From assembly GCA_002238945.1 (NCBI GenBank), contig MPNI01000015.1, positions 1-55,560 of the forward strand: a stretch of 55,560 bases of DNA, given 5' to 3'. The DNA is from Proteobacteria bacterium bin106. Lineage in GTDB: Bacteria; Bdellovibrionota_B; Oligoflexia; Oligoflexales; Bin106. The notes under the pieces are model-generated. The model saw only the letters and a list, made by a program, of their open reading frames with translations. It did no database searches and was not told the DNA's origin. The translations under genes and the position numbers were made by a program. Below, piece by piece: positions 8,894 through 18,490 of the stretch. Each line of letters starts with the position of its first letter. The first letter of the stretch is position 1.

Positions 8894-10357
8894 TTAAACA
8901 ATGGTATTGATTTTTACCATATTGGTGCTTCTTAAGTGATTGATCGGTATACCTGCTGTCATCACCACAACATCGCCTTTTTGAACAATACCTAGCTTTT
9001 TGAGGAGTTCTGGCAAACTCTGAATAAGGGTGTCGGTATTATAGAATATAGGATTTTGGATACCATAGACTCCCCAAGATAAATGCAGTCTTTGAGAAAT
9101 CTCTTTGCGAGGGGAGAGGCAAATGATAGGTACCTTGGGCCGCCAACGTGAAATAGCGCGTGCAATAGAGCCTGTAAGAGAAACACAGACAATGGCTTTT
9201 GCTTTAGCAAGATAAGCTGCTTCACAGGCAGCAAATGCCACAGCATCTCGGTCATTGGCTATGGCAATGTTTTCACCTAGTAAATCATGAAACCCTGACA
9301 CCGAAGCTGAACGAGTGGGTTGTTGACGCATCCAATGTTCGACCTCACAAATGGTAGCGTTCATGGTAGCCACACTGGCCACAGGATATTTACCAGTAGC
9401 AACTTCTGCAGATAACATCAAGCAATCAGCTCCCTCTAATACACCACCAGCCATGTCGGCTCTTTCGGCAAAGGAAGCACGAGGATAATGGGTCATGGAT
9501 TCAAGCATCTGGGTGGCAATGATAACGGGTTTAGCTCGTTGAATACTTGAAGCGATGATCTTGCGTTGAAAGGTGGGAACTTTTTCAATTTTACCCTCAA
9601 CTCCAAGATCACCTCGAGCAATCATAATGGCATCAGCCACTTCACAGATATCTTCAATGTTTTCCACAGCACTGATCTTTTCAATCTTTGCCACCACTGG
9701 AGTGTCGGCACCTAGTGCAGCGATGACTTTTTTACATTCTTTGACATCTTCAGCACTCTGTACAAACGATAGAGCGATGACATCCACATTATGATTGACA
9801 CCAAAAACCAGGTCTTTGGTGTCTTTTTCGGAAAGAATAGGCAGAGATAATATGGAATCAGGAAAATTCACACTCTTACGTGAACGTAACCATCCTCCTT
9901 CTATCACCTTCACTTCCACATCCCGGCCCTTGATGTTGATCACCTCAAGGATCAACAAGCCATCATCCATCATCACCCTCTGACCTACCTCTATATCACC
10001 CACAAGGTCTTTATAATCAATGGGAATAATATGATCTTCAGATTGGGTTGATCCATAAATCAGCTGATAAATACCTCCTTTTTCTAACATCACCTTACCT
10101 CCCAAAAGAGTACCGCAACGGATCTTAGGTCCTTGCAGATCTTGAAGGATAGTGATACTTTTGTGAGTTATCTCAGATACACGTTTGATCAGTTGGATGG
10201 TTTTTAAGTGATCTTCATGACTACCATGAGAAAAGTTAAGACGGGCAATATCTAAACCAGCCTGTACCAACTCCACAAGGGTGGCTTCGTTTTGTGATGC
10301 AGGTCCTATTGTGCCTATGATCTTGCAACGACGCATATCACCAGATAATGTGACCAT
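8894..10357 (-). CDS. pyk: Pyruvate kinase
   Basis: Catalyses phosphoenolpyruvate + ADP to pyruvate + ATP, the last step of glycolysis. At 487 residues it has the usual length. Motifs: CKIIGTIGPAS, IARLNFSHGSHEDH, LQDLQGPKIRCGT, the active-site lysine region VVAKIEKISAVENI, the metal/substrate segment AIMIARGDLGVEG, and PVIIATQMLESMTHYPRAS. The allosteric C-terminal domain follows (VAFAACEAAYLAKAKAIVCVSLTGSIAR). The ATG at 10357 has AAAGG about 6 nt upstream. A second ATG at 10336 would start nearer the family norm, so the true start could be there. It is monocistronic by spacing. Confidence 0.96.
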   Translation of the reverse strand: MVTLSGDMRRCKIIGTIGPASQNEATLVELVQAGLDIARLNFSHGSHEDHLKTIQLIKRVSEITHKSITILQDLQGPKIRCGTLLGGKVMLEKGGIYQLIYGSTQSEDHIIPIDYKDLVGDIEVGQRVMMDDGLLILEVINIKGRDVEVKVIEGGWLRSRKSVNFPDSILSLPILSEKDTKDLVFGVNHNVDVIALSFVQSAEDVKECKKVIAALGADTPVVAKIEKISAVENIEDICEVADAIMIARGDLGVEGKIEKVPTFQRKIIASSIQRAKPVIIATQMLESMTHYPRASFAERADMAGGVLEGADCLMLSAEVATGKYPVASVATMNATICEVEHWMRQQPTRSASVSGFHDLLGENIAIANDRDAVAFAACEAAYLAKAKAIVCVSLTGSIARAISRWRPKVPIICLSPRKEISQRLHLSWGVYGIQNPIFYNTDTLIQSLPELLKKLGIVQKGDVVVMTAGIPINHLRSTNMVKINTIV

Positions 10358-10555
10358 TTTAAAACCTTTAATTTACTATGTATTTTATCTATGGAATTTT
10401 ATAAGAGATAACCGTAAGATTATATTATTCTTCATATAACTAACTTTTCATACAACTCAAGTCTCATGTGATATGTTTTGGCAAGTTATGATCATTGACT
10501 GCAGTACATCACTAGTCTACGATCATCACCATAGCTGATCTTTGAGATAAAAACC

Positions 10556-12142
10556 ATGAAGGACCTATCCTTGAAAATATCGATTCGTGTCATAGTCATT
10601 GTATGGCTATGTGTAAGCCAATTCATACCTCTATGGCTGCCTATTCATAGCTTTATGGGACCTTCGCAGGCTCTCGCTAGTGATACATCACAGGTAGATA
10701 CGAATATTCCACTGCCATTAGATGCTTACAATGATAGCCATAAAAAGTCTTTATTATCTATTCTTGGGGGACGTATCGCCCAAGAGCCCTTTAACTTGGT
10801 GGCTACTCTTATCTTTTTGTTAGCGATTATCCATACTTTCTTTGCTTCTTTTTTCTTATCGCTTTCTCAAAAAATACATCAACGCTACAAGGAAAAAAAC
10901 CCCAAAGGAGAAGGCAGTTTTGCTGCAGAGATGATGCACTTTATCGGTGAAGTTGAGGTGGTCTTTGGTTTATGGGTGATTGTGTTGATTGGGGCTTTTC
11001 TGATATTTTTTGATTTCCATCATGCCATTCAATATATGACCTATAAGGTGAACTATACAGAGCCTATCTTTATTGTCATCATCATGACTCTTGCAGCCAC
11101 CAAGCCTATCTGTGATGTGACACGAATGTGTTTAGGTAAAATAGCTAGACTAGGAGGCTATAGACCGGTGGCTTGGTGGGCTGTTATTCTTACCTTTGCT
11201 CCTATCTTTGGATCGTTTATCACCGAACCTGCTGCCATGACTGTAGCTGCTTTGCTTTTAGGTCAGCAATTTTATCTTTATAAGCCTTCAACAAAGTTGC
11301 AATACGCCACCATTGGCTTGCTCTTTGTGAATGTTTCTGTGGGGGGTACGTTTTCGAATTTTGCTGCACCACCGGTGTTGATGGTGGCTCAAAAATGGGA
11401 TTGGTCCTCTCTTTTTATGCTCCAACATTTTGCTTGGAAAGCCACCATAGGTATTGTAATTTCCAATATTCTCTATTTTCTTATCTTTGCCAAAGAACTT
11501 TTATCCTTAGGAAAAGATCAAGCTAACCCTAGCGAAGCTAATCAAGAAAGCCAGGCTAATCAAGAAAGCCAAGCTAGTGGTGATAACGATTCCAAAAAAG
11601 ATAGGAGCATCGCCCCTTGGTGGGTGATGCTATGTCATATCTTTTTTATGATATGGACCGTTGCTCTGGCTCATTATCCTGTGTTTTTTATCGGTGGATT
11701 TATGTTCTTTCTCGGATTTTTTAAAGCCACCAAACCTTATCAAGATAAACTCGCTCTTCAACAAGCTCTACTTGTGGGTTTTTTCTTAGCAGGATTGGTT
11801 ATTCATGGTGGTCTGCAAGGGTGGTGGATACAACCGGTCCTTAACTCTTTGAGTGAAGGATCTCTTATGGTCACTTCAGTTTTTCTTACATCTTTTAATG
11901 ATAATGCTTCCATTACCTTGCTTGCGAGCTTGATTCCAGATTTTCCAGATAATCTCAAATATGCGGTCATGGCTGGAGCTCTTACCGGAGGAGGACTGAC
12001 AGTGATTGCTAATGCACCCAATCCAGCAGGACAAGCTATTTTAGCTCCCTACTTTACCCATCAACGTATTCAGCCTATGTATCTTCTTTTAGGTGCTTTA
12101 ATTCCCACTGTGATCATGGGAACTATCTTTATGCTACTGTAG
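10556..12142 (+). CDS. Putative Na+/H+ antiporter (Na_H_antiport_3-like)
   Basis: A polytopic membrane protein of 528 residues with a cleavable-looking N-terminal hydrophobic segment (ISIRVIVIVWLCVSQFI) and about ten further membrane spans. Segments such as PIFGSFITEPAAMTVAALLLGQ, NVSVGGTFSNFAAPPVLMVA and the terminal GGGLTVIANAPNPAGQAIL resemble the putative Na+/H+ antiporter family PF07399, within the ion-transporter superfamily. A polar loop near residues 322-345 holds an EANQESQANQESQA repeat and is probably cytoplasmic. The 3' end overlaps the convergent cinA by 9 nt. Ion specificity cannot be read from the sequence. Confidence 0.85.
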   Translation: MKDLSLKISIRVIVIVWLCVSQFIPLWLPIHSFMGPSQALASDTSQVDTNIPLPLDAYNDSHKKSLLSILGGRIAQEPFNLVATLIFLLAIIHTFFASFFLSLSQKIHQRYKEKNPKGEGSFAAEMMHFIGEVEVVFGLWVIVLIGAFLIFFDFHHAIQYMTYKVNYTEPIFIVIIMTLAATKPICDVTRMCLGKIARLGGYRPVAWWAVILTFAPIFGSFITEPAAMTVAALLLGQQFYLYKPSTKLQYATIGLLFVNVSVGGTFSNFAAPPVLMVAQKWDWSSLFMLQHFAWKATIGIVISNILYFLIFAKELLSLGKDQANPSEANQESQANQESQASGDNDSKKDRSIAPWWVMLCHIFFMIWTVALAHYPVFFIGGFMFFLGFFKATKPYQDKLALQQALLVGFFLAGLVIHGGLQGWWIQPVLNSLSEGSLMVTSVFLTSFNDNASITLLASLIPDFPDNLKYAVMAGALTGGGLTVIANAPNPAGQAILAPYFTHQRIQPMYLLLGALIPTVIMGTIFMLL

Positions 12143-13543
12143 ATAAAGATCTTCTATGGGGTAACTTTGCAAAAATAAAGGACTGTGTTTTTGCAATAAA
12201 AACAAAGCAAACAACCCTTCGAGTACCGCTTTTCTTTGAATCACTTTACGTTGCAGGTGAGAGGGATAGTGTTTAGAAATAACACAGACATTATGATCAT
12301 GTAAGGTAGTGATATGTTTTGAGGCCATGTTTGCACGTATATGATCAGAATACGATATGCCTATATATACTTCTCCTATATTTTCTTTGCAAAGAGCGGT
12401 TTTTTTTCTGTTGTCATCTCTATTGTCATCTGTCTTCCTGCCTGCCCATCCTGTTATGGCAAGAGACCAATCACTGCATAGACGCTTTCTGACTTCGGTT
12501 GCCATCAGTGCTGCTGTGCGCGAAGATACACCTTGATCTTGGCTGAGCATATTGGTATCTAAGCCGAGAAGTTTTTCTTTGGCGGCCAGAGAATACACCA
12601 CCACTCCTCCCATAAATACCTCACTGAGTGAGGCGACCTCACCAAGAAAAGCAGAAAGGGAGCCACTGCTACAGCTTTCAGCAACAGCTAGTGTTTGAAA
12701 ACTTTCTTTTAGGGCTTTTACCACTGCAGTGGCTAAAGAGTTGCCAGAGCCACTGGCAACAATATGATCACCAAGATGACAGCGAAGAGCTGCAAGCATG
12801 GGATGGAAGTTCGTGAGTGTGTTGCTATATAGTTTGAGACGAATACCACCACTTGTGGACAGAGATGCATAGCTGCCTATATGAGTATGAGCCAGATGGT
12901 TTTTATGGGCATCTGTATGCTTAAAGGATTCCAGCTGAGAAGCAAGTTCTGATTCACTTAAACCACATACCAAATACTCTTGACTATGACGGTTATAAGA
13001 AGAGGGATAAGAAGAGGGATGGTGGTGTTTTTTGTGATATTCGCACAGCAGGGGCTTTACACTGTTTTGAAACATGGTGTGTAATTCTTTAGGCGGTCCT
13101 GGTAAGACGATGATCATGCTACTATCACTTACAACAAAGCCACTAGCACTGCCACAACTGTTAAACAATAGCTTTGCACCCTCTATGACATAAGCTTGAG
13201 AACGTTGAGCGGAATCGAGATGAGCACAGCCATAATATTCTTTGAGTTCTTTAAGACGCTCTGATGATAGCTCCATCTTGCGCCTTAAAACCTTTGCCAC
13301 CGCTTCCACAGTGATGTCATCAGCTGTGGGACCCAGACCTCCTGTGATGATGATGACATGAGGATGACGCTTGAGGCTTTCTTGAAGTACAGCACTGATA
13401 TCACTGAGGGTGTCATCGGCTGTGGTAGATCGAGATACCATCATGCCCATGGCTGATAATTCGCGGCATAGCCAAGCCATATTGGTGTTAATGGTATGAC
13501 CTTCAAGGAGCTCACGACCGGTGGTGATGATTTCATGATGCAT
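12134..13543 (-). CDS. cinA: CinA-like nicotinamide-nucleotide amidohydrolase / competence-damage protein
   Basis: CinA combines an N-terminal MoaB/MogA-like domain (COG1058, ADP-ribose pyrophosphatase in some members) with a C-terminal NMN deamidase domain used in pyridine-nucleotide recycling. Visible motifs: EIITTGRELLEGHTINTN, VIIITGGLGPTADDITVEAVA and SMIIVLPGPPKEL in the first domain; then LAVAESCSSGSLSAFLGEV (the SxS-type catalytic motif) and SRTAALMATEVRKRL with LAITGWAG in the second. I chose the ATG at 13543, 5 nt after GAGG, over a TTG 15 nt upstream. Two low-complexity inserts stand out: HHHPSSYPSSYNRH near 180 and a DDNRDDNRKKT segment late in the protein. Confidence 0.93.
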   Translation of the reverse strand: MHHEIITTGRELLEGHTINTNMAWLCRELSAMGMMVSRSTTADDTLSDISAVLQESLKRHPHVIIITGGLGPTADDITVEAVAKVLRRKMELSSERLKELKEYYGCAHLDSAQRSQAYVIEGAKLLFNSCGSASGFVVSDSSMIIVLPGPPKELHTMFQNSVKPLLCEYHKKHHHPSSYPSSYNRHSQEYLVCGLSESELASQLESFKHTDAHKNHLAHTHIGSYASLSTSGGIRLKLYSNTLTNFHPMLAALRCHLGDHIVASGSGNSLATAVVKALKESFQTLAVAESCSSGSLSAFLGEVASLSEVFMGGVVVYSLAAKEKLLGLDTNMLSQDQGVSSRTAALMATEVRKRLCSDWSLAITGWAGRKTDDNRDDNRKKTALCKENIGEVYIGISYSDHIRANMASKHITTLHDHNVCVISKHYPSHLQRKVIQRKAVLEGLFALFLLQKHSPLFLQSYPIEDLYLQ

Positions 13544-13561
13544 AGACACCTCAGTCAAAAC

Positions 13562-13612
13562 CCATCAAGCTGCTATGGCCATCAAGTAGCTATGGCCATC
13601 AAGCAGCTATGG
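13562..13612. repeat. Three-copy 17-nt tandem repeat between cinA and serB
   Basis: Units read CATCAAGCTGCTATGGC, CATCAAGTAGCTATGGC and CATCAAGCAGCTATGG. The array runs to the end of serB: the last unit encodes the terminal residues of SerB on the minus strand. Expansion would have extended or shortened the SerB C-terminus. Confidence 0.75.
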
Positions 13613-14522
13613 ATTGGGATGCGACCAGAAGGTCCCATAAAAACATATGATGGGCACAACGGTTTACCACCTGTAGATGTTGCACCAACGAACATTTGGG
13701 ATTATACCCTACAGCTAAACCAGCCACATGAGCCATACGCTCATCATTTGCACCATCACCTACCACAATGGCTTCATGGAGAGAGTAGTTAAAATGCTTG
13801 CATTTTTCTATCACATAGGTGGCTTTAGCTGTGGCATCTACTAAAGGCTCTTGGAGTTCTCCTGTAAACATATATGTATTGTGATGGTCTGGGTGAGGTT
13901 GCCATTTGGCTTTATTGGCTAATAAGCCCATCATTTGCAATTCCATAACCACAGGAATAGCCATGGATTGTAGACCAGCTGTTACTAAAAAAGAGGGCAT
14001 AAGAGCAGCTGATAGATGGCTGGTAAGATCACGAATACCTTTGTTAAGTCTTAAAGAAGCTGCCACTTCACCTATGGCATCTTTTTTTAAACCTTCAAAG
14101 CTTTGCATCTTTCTTTTCATATACGAGGCAAAGTCTAACTGGCCATCCATGGCTTTGCGGGTTATAGCATCTACCTCTTGATACAAATCAGAACTCAAAT
14201 AACGTTGAGCTAGATCTACCATGGATTCTTTTTCTGTGATCGTGCCATCCATATCAAAAAATGCTACCTTAAATGTCTTCTTGTGAGGAATCAGTCCCCA
14301 TGAACTCATCATGTCATCTTCATTGCGGAGAGCTTGCATGAGCCATTGGTAATCATAATCACTTGAACAAAACACATTCTGGTGATAGATGGTTTCACAA
14401 GACTTTGGTAGTTCTAAAACAGCCGCTTTAGAGTGTTGAGGGGTGTGTTGTCTTAACTTATGGGATAACGGCAAAAGCGTTGCGTGATCGGTATGATAAA
14501 GATCATAAAATCCTTTCATCAC
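13599..14522 (-). CDS. serB: Phosphoserine phosphatase (HAD family)
   Basis: Last step of serine synthesis: dephosphorylates O-phosphoserine. HAD motifs are clear: motif I KVAFFDMDGTITEKESMVDL (nucleophile Asp, near 88), the cap region GIRDLTSHLSAA, motif II FLVTAGLQ, and motif III/IV EAIVVGDGANDERMAHVAGLAVGYN. GDGANDERMA is diagnostic for SerB. The product is 307 residues because of an N-terminal extension of about 85 residues with no recognised fold; many SerB proteins carry an ACT-like domain here, but this one does not obviously match. Two adjacent ATG codons at 14520-14522 and 14517-14519 are possible starts. cinA follows downstream on the same strand after the tandem repeat. Confidence 0.92.
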   Translation of the reverse strand: MMKGFYDLYHTDHATLLPLSHKLRQHTPQHSKAAVLELPKSCETIYHQNVFCSSDYDYQWLMQALRNEDDMMSSWGLIPHKKTFKVAFFDMDGTITEKESMVDLAQRYLSSDLYQEVDAITRKAMDGQLDFASYMKRKMQSFEGLKKDAIGEVAASLRLNKGIRDLTSHLSAALMPSFLVTAGLQSMAIPVVMELQMMGLLANKAKWQPHPDHHNTYMFTGELQEPLVDATAKATYVIEKCKHFNYSLHEAIVVGDGANDERMAHVAGLAVGYNPKCSLVQHLQVVNRCAHHMFLWDLLVASQSIAA

Positions 14523-14703
14523 AAATGGCCTCTTTTTTTGATGTGTTCTTGTGTTCTGTGACGGTTCTTTCTTTGAGTAAAAGAGTCACATATGTGTGTT
14601 ACCTTATAGATTTTCTTATGTGTCACTATGTGCGTCACTAACTAATGGTATAATCGGTTCAGCTGTTTTTTTCTCCACTTCTATCATACCTTACAGTACT
14701 GCA

Positions 14704-17700
14704 ATGAACACATCATCACCACCAAAAAAATCCAAACCTAAGCCTCTCATAAGCCGCTATTTTCGAAAGCTCGTGCGTACTGTTATGTTTGTGTCCGTAG
14801 CACTGCTCGCTTTTGGGTTAGGGATGATGACAATGGTCTATGTGGAGGTGTGGTATGGAGATCACTCCAAACTTGAAAAAACCACCATCCTTACATTGAT
14901 TGAAGAAGAAAGTACTCTCTATTATCTTGATGAAAAAACTCAGATAGGCTCTCTTTTTGATCAAAATCATCGTCGCTATATTTCTATCAAAGATATTCCA
15001 GCACATATGCAAAACGCTATTATTGCAGCAGAAGATAAAAATTTCTATGCCCACTATGGTATTGATGTTACAGCTATCATTAAAGCTTTCATAGATGGTG
15101 TTAAGCGTGGCTTTCGTTTTCGCAGAGGTGGTTCTACCATTACTCAGCAAACTGTAAAAAATATCATGCAAGATTGGAAACCTACCTTTGCTCGTAAGTT
15201 TCGTGAAATGATTAAAGCTTTTCAAATGGAAAAGCTTTATAACAAAAAACAAATTCTTGAATTTTACCTCAATCAATTTCATGTGGCAGGAAATGGCAGC
15301 GGTATAAGTATTGCTGCTAAATACTATTTCAATAAAGCGGTTATGGATCTTAACTTGATAGAGGCGGCATTTATTGCAGGATCCTTAAAAAGTCCTAGCA
15401 AATATAACCCCTTTATGAAACGTACTAAAGATGCTTACAACAAAGCCATCAGAGATGGCTTTGGACGGAAAAACTATGTTCTCAAACGGATGTTTGAACA
15501 AGGATGGATTACAAGAGATGAGTACGATTCAGCAAAAACAGCTGTTATTCCATTTGAAAAAGGCACTTTTTCTACTTCAGAAGTGACACTCCTGAAGCTG
15601 ATTAAAGAACAGCTTGCCCAAAAAGAAGTACTCGATGCTCTTGGATTAAGTCATCCTAAAGAGTTGCATACTGCAGGATTTAAGGTTTTTACAACCATTG
15701 ATGCCACCCTCCAAAAAACCGCTCAACGTGTTACCAGACGTAACCTTGCAAGGTTAGAAACTATACTTGCTGGTCATCAAGCAGAAAAAGAGGATGATTA
15801 CAAAGATCTCAAACGTTTAGCAGAGGGTGATTTTGTTTTTGCGCGCATCACTCATATCACCAAAGATCATCTTAACACGTTCTCTTTGGAACTCTCTCTT
15901 GGCTTACCCACAGCCACCATTCCTAATAACTCACTGCGTAGATATGCCAAGTTACTCAATCTTACAGAGGCTCATGAACAGGGATATATCTATCATCTTG
16001 GCAAGCTTATGAACAGCATGAAGGTGGGAGATATTGTTTTTATGGAAGTCAAAAAATATGATAAGAAAAACCACCGTGCTGTGGGTGAGTTATATCGTCA
16101 TCCTACCATTGATGGTGGAGCTATCGCACTTGATAAAGGAAAGGTTAGAGCTGTTATTTCCGGTTTTGATACTCTTGGCTTCAATCGTGCTACTCAAGCC
16201 AAAAGACAGCCAGGATCTGTATTTAAAATCCCTACTTTACTTGCTGCTCTACAACTTGGCTGGACAGTTCTTGATCGTGTTCATAATCAACGCCAGATTT
16301 TTTCTTATCAAGGCGAAAAATATTATCCCAGACCTGATCATAAGATCCGATTTTCTCATCCTTCACTTTTATGGTCAGGGATTATGAGTGAAAACCTTGC
16401 CTTTATCCATTTGGCCAATCATTTGCTTGCCAAACTCAGTATGGATCATTTTCAAAAACTGCTCAAACATCTTGATCTTGCGCCACGGCCTAAAGAATCA
16501 TCAGCTAATTACCATTACCGGGTAAGTCGTGCAGTGGGAGTAGGGTTAGATACTCGCGGTATCAAAAAACAGTTATTAAAAAATATCACCAGTGAGCTGT
16601 TACCAGATTTGATCTTTTCAGAGAACACACAACTTCATGATGTTATCAGCACATTATGGTGGGGTGATGGTTATATTGAAGAGGTTCAAAAACTTTATCG
16701 TCAAGATTTAGAAAGATACTCTCTTAAAGAACTCCAACGAAGAATTTCTTTAACACGCAATAATTTTACTCGTTACCAAAAACTCAAAGATATGTTCATT
16801 CAAGATTGGCAGACTCTTGAGTTAGCGAGTCAACAGTATGGAGTGGATGCTGTTTTTTATGGAGAGGAGTACCAAGAGATTCTTGAGAGATTTTATATAA
16901 TTGAAGAATCACAAAGAACGAAACTAGCTTATAACTTTCTTTTAGAAGAAGAAGAATATGATGAAGAAGATAATGAGTCTTTTGGTGAAGAACTCACCAC
17001 ATATTTGCAACGTCAAATGGCTTTAAAGAAAATCACACTGGAAAGTGGAGCACTTCCAGAGAGCCCTGAAGAACAAGAGCAACTCCTTAGCCAAGAATTT
17101 GAACGTATCACCACAGAATGGCCTAGTGTGGAATTTTCTGTGATGATCCCTTCAGCACGTTCGCTTAATCAAGAAGATCTTTATGCTATTTTTGAAAGTC
17201 CACATAAAAAGAAGGCTTATTTTGCTGAAAATATCTATCTTGATGGAAATTTTCCTTTACATATGATCGATTATATCGAAAAAACCATACCTAAAAATCT
17301 AGCAGATATTAAAAATAACACAGAAAAATACTCTTTGAACCAATATTTCCATCACCATGATTTTCGCATTGGCCTTGGATTGTATTATCTCACTCGTCTC
17401 ATAAAGATTCTTGGTGCACAGTCTCGTATTAATCCTGTTTTATCCACTCCCCTTGGTACCAATTCGGTTTCAGCAGCGGAAGTGGCCAAGATTTTTCAAA
17501 CTTTTGCTCAGGGTAACTTATACCGCTTTTTTGAAAAAGGTCCTCATAATCAGCTGTCTTTTATCGAACGTATAGAAAATCGTTACGGAGAGGTTATCTA
17601 TACTCCTAATCCTCGCATCACACCGGTTATTGATCCCATTATTGTTCATCAGCTTAACACGGTGATGCGTAAAGTCATTACCCATGGTACTGGAAGACGG

Positions 17701-18396
17701 GCTCATGGAGAGTTGTATATTGATGTGGCTAAGCACCAAACCTCTTCACCAGGACGTTATAAAATTCGCATCCCTTCATTTGGTAAAACAGGGAGTACGA
17801 ATGATTTTACCACAAGTTATTTTGCTGGATTTGTCCCTTATCCCAAGGATAAGGGACAGGATCTTAATCTTAATAATTTCTACACCCTTGCCACTTATGT
17901 GGGCTATGATACCCCTCGTGAGATGAAAAAAGGTCGTATATCTATTTATGGTGGAACAGGAGCTTTGCCTTTATGGACGGATTTCTTTAAAGAAACCATG
18001 AAAGAAAAAGACTATGAATCTTATCTTGATGCCTTTGACATAGATATTATATCGAAAAAAGAATGGAACGAAGAGCTTAGTCAAAAGCATTGGGAAAGCA
18101 TTCGTGTTGATTTGCCACGAGGGTTGGTATTAGGGAAATTTTCAGATAAATATATAGAAGATTACAAGCCTACCAATTTATCTGTTACCGGTGAAGAATT
18201 TCAAGATATTCATCGTATCTCACGTAGTATTAAGGGAAAAATCCTTGTACCTAAGCCGTTTAGTCAAAAAAATCCTATACCAAGAATGTTTGATCCTCTC
18301 ACAGAACAAACCATTGCTGACATGGGGTTTTACTATCCTGAAGAGCCTCAAGAAAGCAGCTCAAGATCAAACATACCTAAAAGCCATACGCCTTAG
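14704..18396 (+). CDS. Very long class A penicillin-binding protein (PBP1A-like)
   Basis: Bifunctional peptidoglycan glycosyltransferase/transpeptidase anchored in the inner membrane. A short basic cytoplasmic tail precedes a membrane helix (TVMFVSVALLAFGLGMMTMVYV). The GT51 domain follows with AAEDKNFYAHYGIDV (catalytic Glu near 110) and GGSTITQQTVKN. The transpeptidase has SxxK in RQPGSVFK (Ser about 505), SEN (about 562) and KTGS (Lys about 1028). The last gap, about 460 residues, is far larger than in typical PBP1A (total usually about 800-850), and includes an acidic insert EEEEYDEEDNESFGEE. No strong ribosome site marks the start. The frame opens at a GTG at 14596, but the ATG at 14704 gives the usual cytoplasmic tail plus membrane anchor. 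Confidence 0.9.
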   Translation: MNTSSPPKKSKPKPLISRYFRKLVRTVMFVSVALLAFGLGMMTMVYVEVWYGDHSKLEKTTILTLIEEESTLYYLDEKTQIGSLFDQNHRRYISIKDIPAHMQNAIIAAEDKNFYAHYGIDVTAIIKAFIDGVKRGFRFRRGGSTITQQTVKNIMQDWKPTFARKFREMIKAFQMEKLYNKKQILEFYLNQFHVAGNGSGISIAAKYYFNKAVMDLNLIEAAFIAGSLKSPSKYNPFMKRTKDAYNKAIRDGFGRKNYVLKRMFEQGWITRDEYDSAKTAVIPFEKGTFSTSEVTLLKLIKEQLAQKEVLDALGLSHPKELHTAGFKVFTTIDATLQKTAQRVTRRNLARLETILAGHQAEKEDDYKDLKRLAEGDFVFARITHITKDHLNTFSLELSLGLPTATIPNNSLRRYAKLLNLTEAHEQGYIYHLGKLMNSMKVGDIVFMEVKKYDKKNHRAVGELYRHPTIDGGAIALDKGKVRAVISGFDTLGFNRATQAKRQPGSVFKIPTLLAALQLGWTVLDRVHNQRQIFSYQGEKYYPRPDHKIRFSHPSLLWSGIMSENLAFIHLANHLLAKLSMDHFQKLLKHLDLAPRPKESSANYHYRVSRAVGVGLDTRGIKKQLLKNITSELLPDLIFSENTQLHDVISTLWWGDGYIEEVQKLYRQDLERYSLKELQRRISLTRNNFTRYQKLKDMFIQDWQTLELASQQYGVDAVFYGEEYQEILERFYIIEESQRTKLAYNFLLEEEEYDEEDNESFGEELTTYLQRQMALKKITLESGALPESPEEQEQLLSQEFERITTEWPSVEFSVMIPSARSLNQEDLYAIFESPHKKKAYFAENIYLDGNFPLHMIDYIEKTIPKNLADIKNNTEKYSLNQYFHHHDFRIGLGLYYLTRLIKILGAQSRINPVLSTPLGTNSVSAAEVAKIFQTFAQGNLYRFFEKGPHNQLSFIERIENRYGEVIYTPNPRITPVIDPIIVHQLNTVMRKVITHGTGRRAHGELYIDVAKHQTSSPGRYKIRIPSFGKTGSTNDFTTSYFAGFVPYPKDKGQDLNLNNFYTLATYVGYDTPREMKKGRISIYGGTGALPLWTDFFKETMKEKDYESYLDAFDIDIISKKEWNEELSQKHWESIRVDLPRGLVLGKFSDKYIEDYKPTNLSVTGEEFQDIHRISRSIKGKILVPKPFSQKNPIPRMFDPLTEQTIADMGFYYPEEPQESSSRSNIPKSHTP

Positions 18397-18490
18397 TGAT
18401 TGTCAGTTTGCACGCGGCTGTTTTCAAGTTAAGCCACCACTCCATCCCCAAAAAAACCGGATAGAGAACACACATAATTGTGAGTACTTT

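Noticed and set aside
14818-15282. Minus-strand 154-codon open frame inside the PBP gene
   Set aside because: Lies fully within a gene with clear GT51 motifs on the other strand; composition is not protein-like.
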